The translations under genes were made by a program, and so were the position numbers. Shown here piece after piece: positions 35,368-44,100 of a stretch of DNA of 50,113 nt. This stretch comes from an uncultured Prevotella sp. GTDB lineage: Bacteria; Bacteroidota; Bacteroidia; Bacteroidales; Bacteroidaceae. Numbering within the stretch: the first letter of the stretch is position 1; each line of letters begins with the position of its first letter. Below the pieces are notes generated by a model. That model was given only the letters and a program-made list of their open reading frames with translations, searched no databases and had not been told where the DNA came from. Location: positions 1 to 50,113 of the forward strand of contig CAMCLD010000012.1 in NCBI GenBank assembly GCA_945875635.1, in the 5' to 3' direction.

Positions 35368-35548
35368 TTGAACTTTTGCTTTAAAACTTGCTCATAGGAG
35401 TTTCCTTGAGCGAAGCGAAAAAACAAGTTGACAAGTCAACAAGCTATTGGTTTTTCTGGTCATTGAGAAAATCAAGCAAGAAGAGTAGCAACTTGTTGAC
35501 TTTTCAACTCGTTAACTGACAGCATGTTGAAGACATGCGATACTTGAA
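35368..35548. repeat. Palindromic repeat copy C
   Basis: On the minus strand this copy starts TTCAAGTATCGC and ends GCAAAAGTTCAA, degenerate versions of the family ends. CTTTGTA occurs as an exact direct repeat immediately on both sides (35361-35367 and 35549-35555). The core is in the same orientation as in D and E. It shares the GCTCAAGGAAACTCCT segment with copy A. Confidence 0.9.
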
Positions 35549-35586
35549 CTTTGTAAATAAACCAACCTAACAATCATAAATCAGAT

Positions 35587-36060
35587 ATGAAAAAGACAGA
35601 AAAGACATTGGTACTGCTCAAACCATGTACCATCAAGCGCAACCTTATTGGTGAAATCATCTCAATCTTTGAGAAGAAAGGACTGAGAGTGGTGGGACTG
35701 AAGATGATGCAGCTGACAGATGCCGTGCTCTCGGAACATTATGCGCATCTGGCTGACAAGCCATTCTTCCAGCGTGTGAAAGACTCTATGATGGCTACTC
35801 CCGTAGTGGCAATATGCCTTGAGGGTGTGGCAGCCGTCAATGTGGTGAGGGCTCTCACAGGACCTACCAACAGTAGGGACAACTGTGTGCCAGGCACCAT
35901 ACGCGGGATGTACAGTATGAGCTTCCAGGAGAACATAGTGCATGCCAGCGACTCCGCGGAGACAGCAGCTGCAGAGTTGAAGAGGTTCTTCAAGGATGAA
36001 GAGATATTCGAATTCCCGCGCGAGCTCTTCGAGGTGTTTTATGCCAACGACGAGTTCTGA
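35587..36060 (+). CDS. ndk: Nucleoside diphosphate kinase
   Basis: Ndk transfers the gamma-phosphate of ATP to other (d)NDPs through a phospho-histidine. The sequence has KTLVLLKPCTIKRNLIGEIISIFEKKGL at the N-terminus, PGTIRG near residue 103, and the catalytic NIVHASDS with His119. At 157 residues it is slightly longer than the classical 140-150 form, as in other Bacteroidetes. It stands alone between repeat copies C and D. Confidence 0.96.
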   Translation: MKKTEKTLVLLKPCTIKRNLIGEIISIFEKKGLRVVGLKMMQLTDAVLSEHYAHLADKPFFQRVKDSMMATPVVAICLEGVAAVNVVRALTGPTNSRDNCVPGTIRGMYSMSFQENIVHASDSAETAAAELKRFFKDEEIFEFPRELFEVFYANDEF

Positions 36061-36147
36061 AGGCGAGTTATAATAAAGGAGTCACAACTCCCCATCATAA
36101 CTCCTACAAACTTCATACTTGTTAACTCCACACATTTATTTCGTAAC

Positions 36148-36328
36148 TCAAGTTTACTTTTCCCTTCGGTCAGTGACCGTTGGTTCGCATGTCTTCGACA
36201 TGCTGTCAGTTAACGAGTTGACATGTCAACAAGTTGCTACCCTTCTTGTTTGAATTTGTCAATGCCCAGAACAACAAATAACTTGTTGACTTGTCAACTC
36301 TGAGCAAGTTTTAACTTGCGAAACTTGA
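36148..36328. repeat. Palindromic repeat copy D
   Basis: The element runs from TCAAGTTT (36148) to GCGAAACTTGA (36328). Compared with copy E it has an extra segment of about 28 bases near the left end, holding the small palindrome CGGTCAGTGACCG. Inner inverted repeats and core match copy E. No convincing direct repeat flanks it. Confidence 0.88.
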
Positions 36329-36496
36329 ATTACTTTTTTCAATTACAAAACAATTTTTTTTTTCTCTCTTTGCAACTTTCCTCAATCAAGTTGCGTCAAA
36401 TGTATGTCGTAAGGTTACAGGTTATGCCAGATGAAAATGAAAACAACAGCGGGCTGCCTGTCACGAAGACAATGAATTTGACAAATATTTAACAAC

Positions 36497-36655
36497 TCAA
36501 GTTTCGCATGTCTCTGACATGCTGTCAGTTAACGAGTTGACAAGTCAACAAGTTGCTACTCTTCTTGCTTGAATTTGTCAATGCCTAGAACAACTAAAAA
36601 CTTGTTGACTTGTCAACATGTTAACTCTGAGCAAGTCTTAACTTGCGAAACTTGA
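36497..36655. repeat. Palindromic repeat copy E
   Basis: This 159-bp copy has perfect 11-bp ends (TCAAGTTTCGC and GCGAAACTTGA) and inner inverted repeats GTTGACAAGTCAACAAGTTG and CAACTTG-like GTTGACTTGTCAAC around a core of about 45 bp. It ends 15 bases before the start of the outer-membrane receptor gene and so would form part of its leader RNA. Confidence 0.9.
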
Positions 36656-36670
36656 ATCAAAAGATATAAG

Positions 36671-38821
36671 ATGATGAGAAAAATTGTTTTGTTTTCACTT
36701 TTGACCGCAGGCGCGGTAATGGCAAATGCTCAGACTGAGCAAAAGGTTGACACTCTGTCAGTAGATACCATGAACATCCAGCAGCTTCAGGAGGTTGTCG
36801 TAAGAGGACAACTACCTTACACGAGACTGAAAGGCGATGCTATGGTTACACGCATCACAGGCTCGGTGCTTGAGAAGGCGGGCACGGCGCAGGACGTATT
36901 GCGCAAAGTGCCGGGAATGATTAGGAAAGGCGACGAACTTGAAGTCATAGGCAGAGGAAAGCCCGTATATTATATCAACGGCAGAAGGGTTTACGACAAG
37001 GACGAGCTGAAACGCCTCATGAGCGACGAGATAGCAAACGTGGAAGTAATAACAAACCCAGGTGCGGCTTATGATGCCACGGTGACGGCTGTCGTAAAGA
37101 TAAAGACAGTAAGACGAAGGGGAGACGGATTCGGCTTCAATGTCTTCGGCAAGTCGGAACAGAGTCTCAGGACGGGCACCAACGACCCCGAATGTCAGGT
37201 TGACATGAACTACCGAGTAGGTGGACTCGACTTCTTCGCATCAGCCAAGGAGTGGCAATACACATCCCACCAATGGAGCGACCTGGGACAGGTTACGACC
37301 GACAGGAACAATAGCGACGAGCTGTTCAGGTATGATGGCAACCTCGACTACAAATGGAGGGGAATAGGAACGCATCTGAATGCAGGCTTCAACTGGCAGA
37401 TAAACGAGAACCACTCTCTCGGAGCGAAACTGGACTATTCCGTAACCACCCACTCAAACACGAAGGAGATGCTCAACATGAACAAGTGGGAAAAAGGTAC
37501 TTATATGGAGAGTGTCAGCAGCGATGGCAGGAAATGGAGCGACAATCCCGACAACATACTTGTAAATGCCTACTACAACGGAAATGTAGGCAAACTGAAC
37601 ATCGACTTCAACACAAACATGTATTTCTCAAAGGACAACGAACACCAGTTTACAGCCGAGAAAGCCACAACGACGGACAAGGACGTGGAGGCTGTAAGCA
37701 AATCGAACAACGACATGGTGGCGGCAAAGCTCGTACTCTCATATCCTATATGGAAAGGAATGCTGACGGTAGGCACGGAGGAAACTTTCGTAAACAGGAA
37801 AAACTGCAACGGAAGCGTAGGGACTGGCCTGCCCGACTCTGAGTCGAAAGTGAAGGACAACACATACGCAGCATTTATACAATATGGTGCAGCCATAAAC
37901 GAGGTCACAAACTTCAACGTGGGACTAAGGTACGAACACTCCGCATTCGACTATAAAGACATACTCTCTCCCGACAACAACCTCAGCAGAGACTACGACA
38001 ACCTCTTCCCGTCGGCATCTATATCCACGGCATTCGGAAAAGTGAGGATGTCGCTCGCATACGCAAGCAAGACACAGAGACCATCCTTCTGGGAACTCAA
38101 CAACTCCATGTCATACCACAACAGATATGTAGTGCAACAGGGAAATCCAAAGCTCAAACCATCCACACAGCACAACGTGTCGCTGACGGCAATGTGCGGA
38201 ATGTTCACTGTCGGGGCAAACTACTCGGAGATGAAAAACCAGGTGTGCAGCTGGAGCGAACAGATGAATGAAGAGGGTATGATTAGGGTGAGCTACAAAA
38301 ACATCGACAAGCCACAAAGGCAGATACACCTCTTCCTCACAGCCAACAAGACATGGGGATGCTACACTCCGGTGTGGACGGCGGCATTCGTGAAACAATG
38401 GCTGACACTCGACTTCGACAACGGAAAGCAGTCGTTCAACAAACCAATGTGGGTCTTCAACGCAAACAACGCGTTCCGGTTCAAGCACGACTGGCAGTTC
38501 GAGGTCAACTCCGAGTTCTACACCAAAGCCAATTACAGCAACGTGAAACTCACAAGCAACTACTGGGCATTGGAGACAGCCGTGCAGAAGTCGTTCCTCA
38601 AGGACAAGGCTCTCACGCTAAGGCTCTCCTGCCAGGACATCTTCCAGAAAGCCAACAACAACGTGTACATTAACTATGGAAGCTACAACATTCACCAGAC
38701 TAACGTGTCCGACTACAACAGGCTCATACTCACCGTGCGCTACAACTTCAACACCACACGAAGCAAATACAAGGGAACTGGTGCCGGACAGGATGCCATA
38801 AGCCGAATAGGCTCAAAGTAG
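36671..38821 (+). CDS. TonB-dependent receptor-like outer-membrane beta-barrel protein
   Basis: This 716-residue protein has a signal peptide (MRKIVLFSLLTAGAVMANAQ), a plug-like domain (LQEVVVRGQLPYTRLKGDAMVTRITGSVLEKAGTAQDVLRKVPG, then INGRRVYDKDELKRLMSDEIANVEVITNPGAAYDATVTAVVKIKT) and a long barrel of alternating aromatic strands. It lacks the N-terminal carboxypeptidase-like domain seen in many Bacteroidetes receptors, and no SusD partner is adjacent. This fits the stand-alone barrel family of TonB-dependent proteins. Substrate unknown. Repeat copy E lies directly upstream, and an ECF-like promoter sequence lies at 36371-36397. Confidence 0.88.
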   Translation: MMRKIVLFSLLTAGAVMANAQTEQKVDTLSVDTMNIQQLQEVVVRGQLPYTRLKGDAMVTRITGSVLEKAGTAQDVLRKVPGMIRKGDELEVIGRGKPVYYINGRRVYDKDELKRLMSDEIANVEVITNPGAAYDATVTAVVKIKTVRRRGDGFGFNVFGKSEQSLRTGTNDPECQVDMNYRVGGLDFFASAKEWQYTSHQWSDLGQVTTDRNNSDELFRYDGNLDYKWRGIGTHLNAGFNWQINENHSLGAKLDYSVTTHSNTKEMLNMNKWEKGTYMESVSSDGRKWSDNPDNILVNAYYNGNVGKLNIDFNTNMYFSKDNEHQFTAEKATTTDKDVEAVSKSNNDMVAAKLVLSYPIWKGMLTVGTEETFVNRKNCNGSVGTGLPDSESKVKDNTYAAFIQYGAAINEVTNFNVGLRYEHSAFDYKDILSPDNNLSRDYDNLFPSASISTAFGKVRMSLAYASKTQRPSFWELNNSMSYHNRYVVQQGNPKLKPSTQHNVSLTAMCGMFTVGANYSEMKNQVCSWSEQMNEEGMIRVSYKNIDKPQRQIHLFLTANKTWGCYTPVWTAAFVKQWLTLDFDNGKQSFNKPMWVFNANNAFRFKHDWQFEVNSEFYTKANYSNVKLTSNYWALETAVQKSFLKDKALTLRLSCQDIFQKANNNVYINYGSYNIHQTNVSDYNRLILTVRYNFNTTRSKYKGTGAGQDAISRIGSK

Positions 38822-38823
38822 TG

Positions 38824-38925
38824 AGGTTATTAGGTTATTAGGTTATAAGGTTATAAGGTTTAGAGGTTATTAGGTTATAGAGGTTATTAGGTTATAGAGG
38901 TTATTAGGTTATAGAGATTACTAGT
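38824..38925. repeat. 17-bp tandem repeats after the receptor gene
   Basis: Three perfect 17-base units (AGAGGTTATTAGGTTAT) run from 38862 to 38912. They are flanked by degenerate units of AGGTTAT and GGTTATAAGGTT. The same motif in reverse occurs between groES and groEL. Confidence 0.9.
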
Positions 38926-38933
38926 AGTTAAAA

Positions 38934-39015
38934 GGGAGTTATGAGGGGCAGTTATGAAGGGGGTTAAAAGGCAATATGTTCCACCCCTGAAAAAGTAATG
39001 GCTCATCATAACTCC
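38934..39015. repeat. Inverted GGAGTTATGAG / CTCATCATAACTCC pair
   Basis: GGGAGTTATGAGG near 38935 and CTCATCATAACTCC near 39003 are imperfect inverted copies about 60 bases apart, between the receptor gene and tcdA. A T-run is lacking, so terminator function is uncertain. Related motifs occur near 9.40 and 36.09 kb. Confidence 0.55.
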
Positions 39016-39077
39016 TAATTTTCAACCTCATAACCTTAAAACCTAAAGACCTTTAACCTGAAACCTCAAATTTTTTG

Positions 39078-39085
39078 TACCTTTG
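39078..39085 (+). promoter_or_regulatory. Promoter -7 element for tcdA
   Basis: TACCTTTG fits TAnnTTTG and lies 16 bases before the tcdA ATG. No good -33 element is seen. Confidence 0.5.
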
Positions 39086-39101
39086 CAGCAAAAACATAAC
39101 A

Positions 39102-39908
39102 ATGGGCATAGAAAAAGGAATATTCAACCGCACCAGCCTGCTCCTGGGCGACAGGGCAATGGAAAGGATAACAGACGCAAAGGTTATCATTTTCGGAGTA
39201 GGAGGAGTAGGCTCCTGGTGTGCTGAAAGCCTCGTGCGCTCCGGAATAAGACACCTCACCATAGTAGATAGCGACAGGGTGTGCATCACCAACATCAACC
39301 GCCAACTAATGGCTACGGTCAATACCGTGGGGCAAGTGAAGGTTGATGCCCTGAAGGAACGCCTCCTAACCATCAACCCTAAAGCCGAAATAGATGCACG
39401 CCAGCAGATTTTCTCGGAAGAGACAGCCAACAGCTTCAACCTTCAGGCATACGATTTCATCATCGATGCCATAGACTCACTACGAGACAAACGGCTACTC
39501 ATTGAAATGGCATGCCGCACAAAGGCTGTCTTCTTCTCATCCATGGGAGCAGCACTAAAGATAGACCCGACGAGAGTCAAGGTGGACGAGTTCTGGAAGG
39601 TAAAGGGATGTCCATTGGCACGTGCCCTGCGCCAACGCTTCAAGAGGCTCAAGACCAAGCCGGCACGCAAGTTCCTGTGTGTCTATAGCGACGAACTGCT
39701 CGAAAACAAAGGCAGAAACGCTACATGCGGCTCCGAGAAATGCATGTGCCCCAAAGCAGAAAAAGGACCGGGAGACGCTGCCTTGTTAAACCACGAGTGG
39801 TGCTCGTCAAAGGCGCAGATAAACGGCTCGCTCCATCATGTCACAGCCATGTTCGGACTCACACTCGCAGGACTTATCCTCAAGAACATCAACGACAGGC
39901 GAGATTGA
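39102..39908 (+). CDS. tcdA: tRNA threonylcarbamoyladenosine dehydratase (ThiF/E1-like)
   Basis: TcdA uses ATP to cyclise t6A37 in tRNA to the ct6A form. The E1-like Rossmann fold is clear: VIIFGVGGVGSWCAESLVRSGI near residues 29-50, the ATP-binding DSDRVCITNINRQLMA, and IDAIDSLRDKRLLIEMA. KGCPLARALRQRFKR and the late Cys-containing stretch CGSEKCMCPK are characteristic of the TcdA/CsdL branch, as is GSLHHVTAMFGLTLAG at the C-terminus. Start is the ATG at 39102, just after a TACCTTTG element. It is the last core-type gene before the accessory island. Confidence 0.93.
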   Translation: MGIEKGIFNRTSLLLGDRAMERITDAKVIIFGVGGVGSWCAESLVRSGIRHLTIVDSDRVCITNINRQLMATVNTVGQVKVDALKERLLTINPKAEIDARQQIFSEETANSFNLQAYDFIIDAIDSLRDKRLLIEMACRTKAVFFSSMGAALKIDPTRVKVDEFWKVKGCPLARALRQRFKRLKTKPARKFLCVYSDELLENKGRNATCGSEKCMCPKAEKGPGDAALLNHEWCSSKAQINGSLHHVTAMFGLTLAGLILKNINDRRD

Positions 39909-40177
39909 GGTTAAGAGGTCTTTTTTCCCTCTCCCTTTTCCTTTGCCCCTTAATTTTTTTTTTGGACATCCTTTAGCATATCGTTGGGCATTAACATGAA
40001 AATAACCTTTCCTAATTTTCAGGAAACTTTCCGACAGTTCTTTCCTTAATTTTGGAAACACGTGGCAATGGTACACTATTATTGGGATATAAACAAGAAA
40101 TTAACGATTTGTCAACATTTACACATTATTGAAACAGAATAATTTCCCTTTTCCTTTGCCCTTTCGGTTTTAATATG
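39909..40177. other. AT-rich spacer with a 17-bp direct repeat
   Basis: A 17-base direct repeat (TCCCTTTTCCTTTGCCC) occurs at 39932-39948 and 40145-40161. A small hairpin TTTCCT/AGGAAA lies between, near 40007-40025. No gene is seen. The second repeat copy supplies the -33 TTTG of the next promoter. Confidence 0.6.
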
Positions 40178-40185
40178 TATTTTTG
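40155..40185 (+). promoter_or_regulatory. Promoter of the mntA-hepT pair
   Basis: TTTG (40155-40158), 19 bases, TATTTTTG (40178-40185) is a full Bacteroidetes consensus. Transcription would start near 40192, so the first ATG (40200) has almost no leader and a later ATG may be used. Confidence 0.75.
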
Positions 40186-40199
40186 CGGAGGAAACATAA

Positions 40200-40511
40200 A
40201 TGAGAGGGATTATGATGACAACAGGTATGATGACAAAAACAATCGCCGAGTATTTCAAGACGCAACCAGTCTTGAAGGCATGGCTCTTTGGTTCGTTTTC
40301 ACGTAACGAGCAGACACCAGACAGCGATGTAGATATCATCGTGCTATTAGACAAGAGCCGCCCTATCGGTCTAAAGTTCTTTGGCATGTGGAACGACTTG
40401 GAGGAACTATTAGGACGTAAAGTAGATTTGGTTTCAGAAGGCACGCTTCTGCCATTTGCACAAGAATCAGCAGAAAAAGACAAAATTCTGATTTATGAGA
40501 GAGGCGAGTAG
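40200..40511 (+). CDS. mntA: MntA-type nucleotidyltransferase antitoxin
   Basis: This 103-residue protein has the minimal nucleotidyltransferase motif GSFSRNEQTPDSDVDIIV (GSxR with DxD) starting at residue 31. In characterised MntA-HepT pairs the antitoxin adds AMP to a tyrosine of the HEPN toxin and so silences it. Several in-frame ATGs (40200, 40212, 40215, 40227, 40230) are possible; the promoter position favours one of the later ones. The 3' end overlaps hepT by 17 bases. Confidence 0.9.
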   Translation: MRGIMMTTGMMTKTIAEYFKTQPVLKAWLFGSFSRNEQTPDSDVDIIVLLDKSRPIGLKFFGMWNDLEELLGRKVDLVSEGTLLPFAQESAEKDKILIYERGE

Positions 40512-40839
40512 AGACAAAACAAGGTTGGAGCATATTGTTCAAGCCATTGAAAGAATCAAACGTTATACCAATGGTAAGCGTATTGATGATTTAGTGGAAG
40601 ACGATATGATGTACTATGCCGTTGTAAAGAACATTGAGATTATTGGAGAGGCCGCCAATCTTCTGACAAACGAGTTTAAAAGAGCTCATCCCGTCACACA
40701 ATGGAAACTGATTGCTGGCATGAGAAACTATATTGTACACGAATATTTTCAGGTGGATAATACTGTTGTTTGGGATGTGATACAAAACGACCTTCCCGAG
40801 TTAGAGGCTCAAATTAATGATTATTTGAAATACCTCTGA
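40495..40839 (+). CDS. hepT: HepT-like HEPN ribonuclease toxin (DUF86)
   Basis: The 114-residue helical protein has the HEPN ribonuclease motif Rx4HxY: Arg77, His82 and Tyr84 in RNYIVHEY. Tyr84 matches the tyrosine modified by MntA in the known system. The central VVKNIEIIGEAANLL and the upstream LEHIVQAIERIKRYT helix are typical. It overlaps mntA by 17 bases, the normal arrangement. When released the toxin cleaves RNA (known for homologues). Confidence 0.92.
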   Translation: MREASRDKTRLEHIVQAIERIKRYTNGKRIDDLVEDDMMYYAVVKNIEIIGEAANLLTNEFKRAHPVTQWKLIAGMRNYIVHEYFQVDNTVVWDVIQNDLPELEAQINDYLKYL

Positions 40840-40931
40840 TAGAATGCCATGGGAGCGAAACCGCAAGTTTCTTTAACATGATAATGAAAACGAATTAAGT
40901 TTTAACATAAAACAAAACATAAAGATACAAG

Positions 40932-41048
40932 ATGACGAACGGAACATATACAGGTCAGACAGACTGGCGCATTGGAGGCGTGTCCAAGGCGTATCGTAGC
41001 GAAGTCGTTCCGTTGTCGTTCGAAGGTCGAAACAAGGACGTAGAATAG
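40932..41048 (+). CDS. Possible 38-residue small ORF
   Basis: An ATG after AT-rich sequence opens a 38-codon frame beginning MTNGTYTGQTDWRIGGVSKAY and ending in TAG. I recognise no family. It fills part of the 282-base gap between hepT and the helicase operon, which otherwise shows no gene. Coding is not certain; it could equally be a leader or a remnant. Confidence 0.25.
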   Translation: MTNGTYTGQTDWRIGGVSKAYRSEVVPLSFEGRNKDVE

Positions 41049-41121
41049 GCGTCCAATAGTCTCTCGATAGGGAAAGAAGACAGTAAGAAGTAAACAAAAG
41101 AATAAAAACAAAAATGAAGAT

Positions 41122-44100
41122 ATGATTGCATTTATTGATACAGAGGTAAATCCGCAGACGAAGAAGGTGGCGGATTACGGAGCAGTTAGGGAGGATGGTG
41201 CCGTGTTGCACTCTCATTCCAAGGCTGACTTCGATGCCTTTGTGTCAAAATGCGATACGTTGTGTGGACATAACATTATCAACTTCGACTTGAAATATAC
41301 TTCATTGAGGGGTAACCCGACTATTGTTGATACGCTGCTTCTATCGCCTCTACTTTTCCCTAAACGACCGTATCATCATCTGGTAAAAGATGATAAGTTA
41401 CAGGTGGATGAACTGAATAATCCTGTGAATGATTCGATGAAGGCTCGCGATTTACTGAATGACGAGATGGCGGCTTGGAATCAGTTGACGGATAACAGAA
41501 AGGAAATCTACTATTATCTATTGAATGAAACACAGGAGTTCGGAGGGTTCTTCAAGTATATTGGATATTCGCCAAATGTCAATTGGATATCATCATTTTT
41601 TTCATCCCAACTTGATTGGAAGCAATTGATTCTAAAGGAGTATGAGGGGAAGGTGTGCAGTCATGCTGACTTTAAGACTTTGGTCAAACAGTATCCTGTT
41701 GAGCTGGCATATTGCTTGGCAGTAATCGGTGCTGACGATATCTTTTCTATCACTCCTGCCTGGGTGATACGGAACTATCCACAGGTGGTGAATGTGATGA
41801 ATATGATGTGCAACACATCTTGTGGTGATTGTGAGTATTGTCATCAGCGTTTAGATGCTCATTACGGGCTAAAAGAGTTCTTTGGCTATGATGAGTTCCG
41901 TATCTTCGATGGTGTTCCTATGCAACAGCAGGCTGTGGAATCTGCTATTCGAGGTGAATCTTTGCTAACGATATTTCCTACGGGTGGTGGTAAGAGTCTC
42001 ACATTCCAACTGCCAGCTTTGATGGCTGGACGGAATACGCATGGGCTAACTGTAGTCATTTCGCCTTTGCAGTCGTTGATGAAGGACCAGGTGGATAATC
42101 TTGCTGCTCGTGGTATTAGTGACGCTGTGACCATCAATGGGCTGTTAGATCCTATCGAACGTGCTACAGCTATAGAACAGGTGGCAGATGGAACCGCCAA
42201 TCTGCTATACATCGCGCCAGAAATGTTGCGCAGTAAAACCATCGAGCGATTGTTGATGGGGCGCCATGTTGTTCGTTTTGTGATAGATGAGGCACACTGC
42301 TTTTCTGCTTGGGGCCACGATTTCCGTGTGGATTATCTGTACATAGGTGATTTCATTCGCCAGTTGCAGGAAAAGAAACAATCGGAACAGTCCATTCCGG
42401 TATCTTGTTTTACAGCGACAGCCAAACAAAAAGTAATCAGTGACATCTGCGACTACTTCAGAGCAAAGTTGGGCTTGGAACTGAAAGTGTTTGCTGCCAA
42501 TTCAGAGCGTAAGAACTTGCGTTATTCTGTGCTTCATGCAGATACTGCTGATGAGAAATATAACCTACTTCGATCATTGATTCTTGGGCACAAATGCTCT
42601 TCGATAGTATATGTATCACGAACCCGAAGAACTCGCGAATTGGCACAGCATTTAGTCAATGATGGCATTCGAGCTTTGCCATTCAATGGAAAAATGGAGG
42701 CTGCCGAGAAGGTGAAAAACCAGAATGCTTTTATGAGTGGTGAGGCTCAAGTGATTGTCGCCACTTCTGCTTTTGGTATGGGAGTTGACAAGAAAGATGT
42801 GGGATTGGTAGTACACTACAACATCAGCGACTCGTTGGAGAACTATGTACAGGAAGCTGGCCGTGCAGGACGTGATCCACAAATGCAGGCAGAATGCTTT
42901 GTACTATATGCTGACAGCGACCTTGATAAACACTTTATACTTCTCAATCAGACGAAGCTCAGTATCAGTGAAATTCAGCAGGTTTGGAAAGCCATTAAGG
43001 ATCTTACGGCTAAGCGAGATAAGGTAAGCTGTTCGCCATTGGATATAGCACGTCAGGCTGGATGGGGTGAAGATGTAGAAGACATCGAGACTCGTGTAAA
43101 GGCTGCCATCGCTGCACTTGAGGATGCTGAATTTATACAACGAGGCAGTAACTCCCCTCACGTCTTTGCTACCGGCATTGCTGTGAAGAATATGGATGAG
43201 GCACGTCGAAAGTTGACTATCTCTTCACTATTTGATGAGCAATCACGTGAAGAAGCTGCCCGTATCATCAAGTCACTTATCAGTGCACGTGCAACAGTTG
43301 AAGGTCGAGGGGCAGAAGCTGAGAGTCGTATTGACTATTTAGCTGATATCCTTGGAATGAGCAAGGCAACCGTTATAAGGAACATCAACCTGATGCGGCA
43401 AGATGGTTTGTTGGCAGACACTCGAGATATGCAAGCCTGGATATCCAAGAGTACTTCTCAACGCAATCTTGACATCATCTTAAAACTAGAACTATTCCTT
43501 CTGCAACGATTTGGTGGAGAAGCACAAAGAATCAATTATAAAGAACTGAATGAGGAAGCTCAAAAGGCCGGTCTTACATATTCAAATGTTAAGCGCTTGA
43601 GGATGTTGCTTCATTTCCTGTCATTGAAGGGGTATATCCACAAACAGGAACATAGTTTCAGCGATAGTGTGAGTGTACGTCTGCAAGCTTCGCAAGAAGT
43701 TACGAAGGCTCGATTCGAACGGCGTATGGATATATGCCGCTTTATTACGGATACGCTCAATGTCAGTCGAGACCCCAATAAAGAAATGACGCTTGTGAAC
43801 TTCTCTATTGTAGAGTTGCTTCAACAATATATTTCCAGTCGGCAGGAATCAATGTTTGCCGACCAAGAGAAACCTACAATTGCTGATATTGAGGAAGCGC
43901 TGCTTTATCTCACCAAAACGGAACTGATGAAGATTGAAGGTGGGTTCATCGTTATCTATAACACCATGCAGATCGGGCGTATTGCCGACCGTCGTACCAG
44001 ATATGGCAAGGAGCAGTATCGCTTATTGGATGAATTCTACAAACAACGTATACGCCAGATTCATATTGTGGGTGAATATGCTAACTTGATGGTTCGTGAC

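Noticed and set aside
40155..40839. The mntA-hepT pair as a novel system
   Set aside because: All motifs and the overlap match the described MntA/HepT toxin-antitoxin type.
40873..41217. 114-codon minus-strand frame opposite the operon leader
   Set aside because: It overlaps the start of the helicase fusion, has no promoter and has a Cys/Phe/Leu-rich composition typical of noncoding AT-rich DNA.
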